Assembly: GCF_022808175.1 (NCBI RefSeq)
Contig: NZ_JALGBX010000024.1
Coordinates: forward strand, 112,112 to 165,211
Origin: Streptomyces sp. AP-93
Lineage (GTDB): Bacteria > Actinomycetota > Actinomycetes > Streptomycetales > Streptomycetaceae
DNA: 53,100 bases
Direction: 5' to 3'
Within the stretch, counting starts at the first letter, position 1. The number at the start of each line of letters is the position of its first letter. The notes below the pieces were generated by a model. The model was not told where the DNA came from and did no database searches. It was given only the letters and a program-made list of their open reading frames with translations. Shown piece after piece: positions 49,136 through 53,100 of the stretch. Made by a program: the position numbers and the translations under genes.

Positions 49136-49576
49136 CTACGGCAGTTCGGAGGTCCCCGAGACGGGCCAGCTCATCCGGATGGTGCCGCCGGCCTCCCCGC
49201 TGATGACGTCGACGTCGTCGACCAGGCCGCTGATCACGGCAAGGCCCATCTCGTCCTCGCCGTCGATGTCGGGGTCCAGGACTGCGTCGATTCCGGGTAC
49301 GGCTGCAGACGGGCCGCCGGCCGGTCCGGGTACTTCGTCGCTGACCTCGATGGAGAACACCTTCTCCTCCTCGGTCAGCACCACCCGGACGGGCGCGGTC
49401 AGCCCGTTGGTGCGATGCAGTCCGACGGCACGCGAACAGGCCTCGCCCACGGCGAGGCGGACCTCGTCGAGGACGGCTTCCTCCACACCGGCCCGCCGCG
49501 CCACGGCGGCCGCGACCAGGCGGGCCGTCCGGACGTGTTCGGGCTGGGCGCTGAAGCGCAGTTCAACGGTGGCCAT
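49136..49576 (-). CDS. anti-sigma-factor-like ATPase (GHKL fold), BldG partner
   Basis: 146 residues from ATG 49576 behind CGAGGGGGA. A short histidine-kinase-like ATPase domain of the RsbW/SpoIIAB family: LDEVRLAVGEACSRAVGLH (N box) and DGEDEMGLAVISGLVDDVDV (G1-like box). Such proteins bind and inhibit sigma factors and phosphorylate their antagonist. It lies 101 bp downstream of bldG on the same strand, matching the S. coelicolor bldG-orf3 operon whose product is proposed to interact with BldG. The Asn-box Asn is replaced (EACSRAV), so kinase activity should not be assumed. Confidence 0.9.
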   Translation of the reverse strand: MATVELRFSAQPEHVRTARLVAAAVARRAGVEEAVLDEVRLAVGEACSRAVGLHRTNGLTAPVRVVLTEEEKVFSIEVSDEVPGPAGGPSAAVPGIDAVLDPDIDGEDEMGLAVISGLVDDVDVISGEAGGTIRMSWPVSGTSELP

Positions 49577-49677
49577 GCGCGTCCCCCTCGGACTACGGGC
49601 GTGCCTTACAGGGGCCCGGACCGCTTGTGGCCCGGTACCCCCCGCTCCATCTTCGGCCGTTTCGCCGCCGAGCGCCG

Positions 49678-50019
49678 TCAGTCGGTGGCGTTGACGGCGT
49701 CTTCCACCGAGTTGTGGATCGGAAACACCTTGGTCAGACCGGTGATTCGGAAGATCTTCAGGATGCGCTCCTGGTTGCACACCAGACGCAGCGAGCCCTC
49801 GTGCGCGCGGACGCGCTTGAGGCCTCCCACGAGCACACCAAGCCCGGTGGAGTCGAGGAAGTCCACTCGCTCCATGTCGACAACCAAGTGGTAGCTGCCG
49901 TCGTTCACCAACTCGACCAACTGCTCGCGCAGCTTGGGCGCGGTATACACATCAATCTCGCCACCGACCTCCACGACCGTACGGTCGCCGACAGTGCGAG
50001 TCGACAGGGACAGGTCCAC
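49678..50019 (-). CDS. bldG: anti-sigma factor antagonist BldG
   Basis: 113 residues, the exact length of S. coelicolor BldG. GTG 50019 follows GGAGGATCC. STAS domain with the phosphorylation motif DFLDSTGLGVL, Ser57 being the phosphorylated residue in this family. BldG controls morphological differentiation and antibiotic production by partner switching with anti-sigma ATPases. First gene of the operon with the ATPase at 49136-49576 and divergent from the helicase gene with 81 bp between starts. It is a core developmental gene and not part of the metabolite cluster. Confidence 0.97.
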   Translation of the reverse strand: MDLSLSTRTVGDRTVVEVGGEIDVYTAPKLREQLVELVNDGSYHLVVDMERVDFLDSTGLGVLVGGLKRVRAHEGSLRLVCNQERILKIFRITGLTKVFPIHNSVEDAVNATD

Positions 50020-50100
50020 GGATCCTCCAGCACCTTGCTATCGAGCGGCGCCCCCCAGGGGCCTCCCCACCCGAAGGTAGGCGAGGGATTGGCTGCCGCG

Positions 50101-52572
50101 ATGGCATTCAATCACTTACCGGCAGGCGCGCACGACGCCTTCGGACCATTGTCCCGCACGCCGGTGACACACTCGGTTCCAATGGCCAACACTCACCGTC
50201 CCGGTCCGCCCACGGCACCCGAGGACGTCAGACCCACCCCCGGCACGGTCCTGGACCGGCTGTCACGGGGGCCTTCCCGGGCTGCGCGCATCACCCATAC
50301 GGAGCACTTGCCCCCTCGGGAGGGTCGTCATGCGGTCTGGCCCGATCGCATCCGAACTGATGTCGTAGCCGCGATTGCGGCCGCCGGGATCGACCATCCG
50401 TGGGAACACCAGGCCGCGGTCGCCGAGCACGCCCTCGACGGGGAGTCCGTGATCGTCGCCACGGGCACCGCCTCGGGCAAGTCGCTGGCCTACCTCGCGC
50501 CCGTGCTCTCGGCCCTCGCCGACGGGGCCCAGGCGCCCAACGGCAGGGGCGCGACCGCCCTGTACCTGGCCCCGACCAAGGCCCTGGCCGCCGACCAGCG
50601 CCGCGCCGTACGGGAACTGACCGGCCCCCTCGGCAACGCCGTCCGGCCCGCCGTGTACGACGGGGACACCCCGGTCGAGGAGCGCGAGTGGGTGCGCCAG
50701 TACGCCAATTACGTCCTCACCAACCCCGACATGCTGCACCGCGGGATCCTCCCGGCCCACCCGCGCTGGTCCTCCTTCCTGCGGGCCCTGCGCTACGTGG
50801 TCATCGACGAGTGCCACACCTACCGGGGCGTCTTCGGCTCCCACGTCGCCCAGGTCCTGCGGCGGCTGCGCCGGCTGTGCGCCCGCTACGGGTCCGATCC
50901 CGTGTTCCTGCTGGCCTCCGCCACCGCGAGCGACCCGGCGGCCGCGGCGACCCGGCTGACCGGCCTGCCGGTGGTGGAGGTCTCCGACGACGCCTCCCCG
51001 CGCGGCGAGGTCGTCTTCGCCCTGTGGGAGCCGCCCCTGACCGACCTCAAGGGCGAGCGGGGCGCACCCGTACGGCGTACGGCCACGGCCGAGACCGCCG
51101 ATCTCCTCACCGACCTGGTCGTCCAGGGCGTCCGTACGGTCGCCTTCGTCCGCTCCCGGCGCGGCGCCGAGCTGATCTCGGTGATCGCGCAGGAGCGGCT
51201 CGCCGCCGTGGACCGCTCGCTGCCCCGGCGGGTCGCGGCCTACCGCGGCGGCTACCTGCCCGAGGAGCGCCGGGCCCTGGAGCGTGCCCTGCACTCCGGG
51301 GACCTGCTCGGCCTGGCCGCGACGACCGCCCTGGAGCTGGGCGTGGACGTCTCCGGCCTCGATGCCGTCCTGATCACCGGCTACCCCGGCACCCGCGCCT
51401 CCCTGTGGCAGCAGGCCGGCCGGGCCGGGCGCTCGGGCCAGGGCGCGCTGGCCGTCCTGATCGCCCGCGACGACCCGCTGGACACCTACCTGGTCCACCA
51501 CCCCGAGGCCCTCTTCCGGCAGCCGGTGGAGGCCACGGTCCTGGACCCCGACAACCCGTACGTCCTGGCCCCGCACCTGTGCGCGGCCGCGGCCGAGCTA
51601 CCGCTCACGGAGCCCGACCTCGACCTCTTCGGCCCGGCGGCACGCGACCTCCTGCCCCAGCTCGAAGCGGCGAAACTGCTGCGCCGCCGGGCCACGGCCT
51701 GGCACTGGACCCGCCGGGAACGGGCCTCGGACCTCACAGACATCCGCGGCGGCGGCGGACGCCCGGTCCAGATCGTCGAAGCCGCCACGGGCCGGCTGCT
51801 GGGCACGGTCGACGAGGAGGCCTCCCACACCGCCGTCCACGACGGGGCGGTCCACCTCCACCAGGGCCGCACGTACCTCGTGAAGCGCCTGGACCTGGAG
51901 GACTCCGTCGCGCTGGTCGAGGAGGCCGACCCGCCGTTCTCCACCACGGCCCGCGATACGACGGCCATCTCCGTCCTGGAGACCGACACGGAGATCGCCT
52001 GGGGCCGGGGCAGGCTCTGCTTCGGCTCCGTGGAGGTCACCAACCAGGTCGTCTCCTACCTACGCCGCAAACTGATCACCGGCGAGGTGCTCGGCGAGGC
52101 CAAACTCGACCTGCCGCCCCGCACCCTGCGCACCCGGGCCGTGTGGTGGACGGTCACCGAGGACCAGCTCGACGAGGCCCGGATCAACCCGGAGATCCTC
52201 GGCGGCGCCCTGCACGCCGCCGAGCACGCCTCCATCGGCCTGCTCCCGCTCTTCGCCACCTGCGACCGCTGGGACATCGGCGGGGTCTCCGTCCCGCTGC
52301 ACCCCGACACCCTCCTCCCGACGGTCTTCGTCTACGACGGCCACCCCGGCGGAGCGGGCTTCGCCGAGCGGGGCTTCCACACGGCCCGCGCCTGGCTGAC
52401 CGCGACCCGTGACGCGATCGCCGCCTGCGAGTGCGAGGCCGGCTGCCCGTCCTGCATCCAGTCCCCCAAATGCGGCAACGGCAACGACCCCCTGCACAAG
52501 CGCGGCGCCGTCCGCCTCCTCACCCACCTCCTCTCGGAATCCCCGGACCCCACACAACCAACGACCCCCTGA
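50101..52572 (+). CDS. DEAD/DEAH-type helicase with C-terminal DUF1998 zinc domain (MrfA/YprA-like)
   Basis: 823 residues from ATG 50101. RecA1: VIVATGTASGKSLAYLAPVL (motif I), YLAPTKALAADQ, VLTNPDML, VVIDECHTYRG (DECH), LLASATASDP. RecA2: VRTVAFVRSRRGAEL, ATTALELGVDVSGLDAVLITGYPG (motif V) and QQAGRAGRSGQGALAVL (motif VI). The C-terminal DUF1998 has four clustered Cys (CECEAGCPSCIQSPKCGNGN), the metal-binding signature of MrfA/YprA, a B. subtilis helicase for mitomycin-type DNA damage. Conserved divergent neighbour of bldG. Probably ATP-dependent 3'-5' DNA translocase in repair, by homology. Confidence 0.94.
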   Translation: MAFNHLPAGAHDAFGPLSRTPVTHSVPMANTHRPGPPTAPEDVRPTPGTVLDRLSRGPSRAARITHTEHLPPREGRHAVWPDRIRTDVVAAIAAAGIDHPWEHQAAVAEHALDGESVIVATGTASGKSLAYLAPVLSALADGAQAPNGRGATALYLAPTKALAADQRRAVRELTGPLGNAVRPAVYDGDTPVEEREWVRQYANYVLTNPDMLHRGILPAHPRWSSFLRALRYVVIDECHTYRGVFGSHVAQVLRRLRRLCARYGSDPVFLLASATASDPAAAATRLTGLPVVEVSDDASPRGEVVFALWEPPLTDLKGERGAPVRRTATAETADLLTDLVVQGVRTVAFVRSRRGAELISVIAQERLAAVDRSLPRRVAAYRGGYLPEERRALERALHSGDLLGLAATTALELGVDVSGLDAVLITGYPGTRASLWQQAGRAGRSGQGALAVLIARDDPLDTYLVHHPEALFRQPVEATVLDPDNPYVLAPHLCAAAAELPLTEPDLDLFGPAARDLLPQLEAAKLLRRRATAWHWTRRERASDLTDIRGGGGRPVQIVEAATGRLLGTVDEEASHTAVHDGAVHLHQGRTYLVKRLDLEDSVALVEEADPPFSTTARDTTAISVLETDTEIAWGRGRLCFGSVEVTNQVVSYLRRKLITGEVLGEAKLDLPPRTLRTRAVWWTVTEDQLDEARINPEILGGALHAAEHASIGLLPLFATCDRWDIGGVSVPLHPDTLLPTVFVYDGHPGGAGFAERGFHTARAWLTATRDAIAACECEAGCPSCIQSPKCGNGNDPLHKRGAVRLLTHLLSESPDPTQPTTP

Positions 52573-53100
52573 GCCCCTCCGAACCACCCGGACCGGCCCG
52601 GTGCCGCCGGGCGGCAGCTCGAGCCTCACGGGCCCGCCGGCGATTGGCTTGATATCGCCCCCTGACACCCCCAGACCACGTCAGCCGACCCGACCCCCGC
52701 CCACACACCCACCCCCTCCTGAACGGGCCGCACAGCCACCCCCAGACCCTCCCGGAGGGGCCGCCCAACCCCGCCCACACACCCACGCCCTCCCGAACGG
52801 GCCGCACAGCCCACCCCCGGACCCCTCCCGGACCGGCCGCCCAGCCCCGCCCGGACGGGGCGCCCAGGCCGACGTCCAGGCACCCCTACCCGTCCCGCGT
52901 CGGCCGCCCAGGCACCCCGACCCGTACCGCGTCGGCCGCCCAGGCACCCACAGCCCTCCTAGGTCGGTCGGCCCAGGCACCGGCGGGGCCCTTCTAGGCC
53001 GGCCGCCCAGCCACCCGCAGACCTCCTAGATGAATGAGTCCAAGGGGTGTCGTTGCGGTCAGTGATCGTAGGCGGTTAGTGACCGCTTGACTGGTTGATC
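52573..53100. repeat. minisatellite-like region at the right end, no gene seen
   Basis: About 52696-52840 contains two copies (plus a degenerate third) of a ~74-bp unit beginning CCGCCCACACACCCA and including GAACGGGCCGCACAGCC. From about 52850 to 53025 a second family of ~34-bp units built on GGCCGCCCAGGCACCC follows. After 53030 the composition changes to lower GC (GAATGAGTCCAAGGGGTGTC ... GCGGTTAGTGACCGCTTG), which may be the edge of another element or gene beyond the window. No start with ribosome binding site is convincing. Confidence 0.7.

Overview
The window is chromosomal DNA of a Streptomyces-type actinobacterium. Base composition is very GC-rich with strong third-position G/C bias. 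A run of genes at the right end has the order familiar from Streptomyces chromosomes: secreted S33 peptidase, holB, tmk fusion, topA, methyltransferase, lipoprotein, hppA, anti-sigma ATPase, bldG and a DUF1998 helicase. About 40 genes can be supported; most of the other long open frames are antisense or frame shadows typical of such DNA.

Left part (1-7.6 kb). Twelve copies of a 7-bp repeat lie inside a divergent open frame that leaves the window. Then come a GT-B-like protein, a large STAND/NB-ARC-TPR ATPase, and a TetR - flavin reductase - MFS set with a clear double TetR operator in the divergent promoter.

Centre (7.6-27.1 kb). This is a complete specialised-metabolite cluster whose enzymes match the logic of the bagremycin/ferroverdin family. 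An aldolase and a type II dehydroquinate-synthase homologue make 3-amino-4-hydroxybenzoate. An MIO ammonia-lyase, DAHP synthase and prephenate dehydrogenase supply and deaminate tyrosine to p-coumarate. UbiX/UbiD can decarboxylate p-coumarate to 4-vinylphenol, and a PaaK-like ligase activates the aminohydroxybenzoate. A tyrosinase-like copper enzyme with its chaperone can oxidise the o-aminophenol to a nitroso group. Two paralogous covalent-FAD oxidoreductases have no assigned step. Control genes are LuxR, SARP and MarR; export is by an MFS pump. Both the LuxR and the SARP gene carry TTA codons, pointing to bldA control. The divergent aldolase/ammonia-lyase promoter carries GGAT-type repeats in 11-bp register that look like a SARP operator.

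Mobile-element scar (27.1-32.8 kb). An intact tRNA-Thr(CGT) stands at 32708-32781. A second copy of its 3' half plus terminator lies 2 kb to the left, and the identity breaks in the anticodon loop, as expected of an integrase attachment site. In and around it are an Uma2-family gene, a Suv3-like helicase broken by a 34-bp palindromic insertion, and two copies of a two-gene unit (secreted Cys-rich protein plus small membrane protein). The two Cys-rich copies have been disabled in different ways. No integrase gene remains.

Right part (32.8-53.1 kb). This is conserved core: replication (holB, tmk, topA), membrane pyrophosphatase hppA, and the bldG developmental switch with its ATPase partner. 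Minisatellite-like repeats lie at 48.6-49.1 kb and 52.7-53.0 kb.
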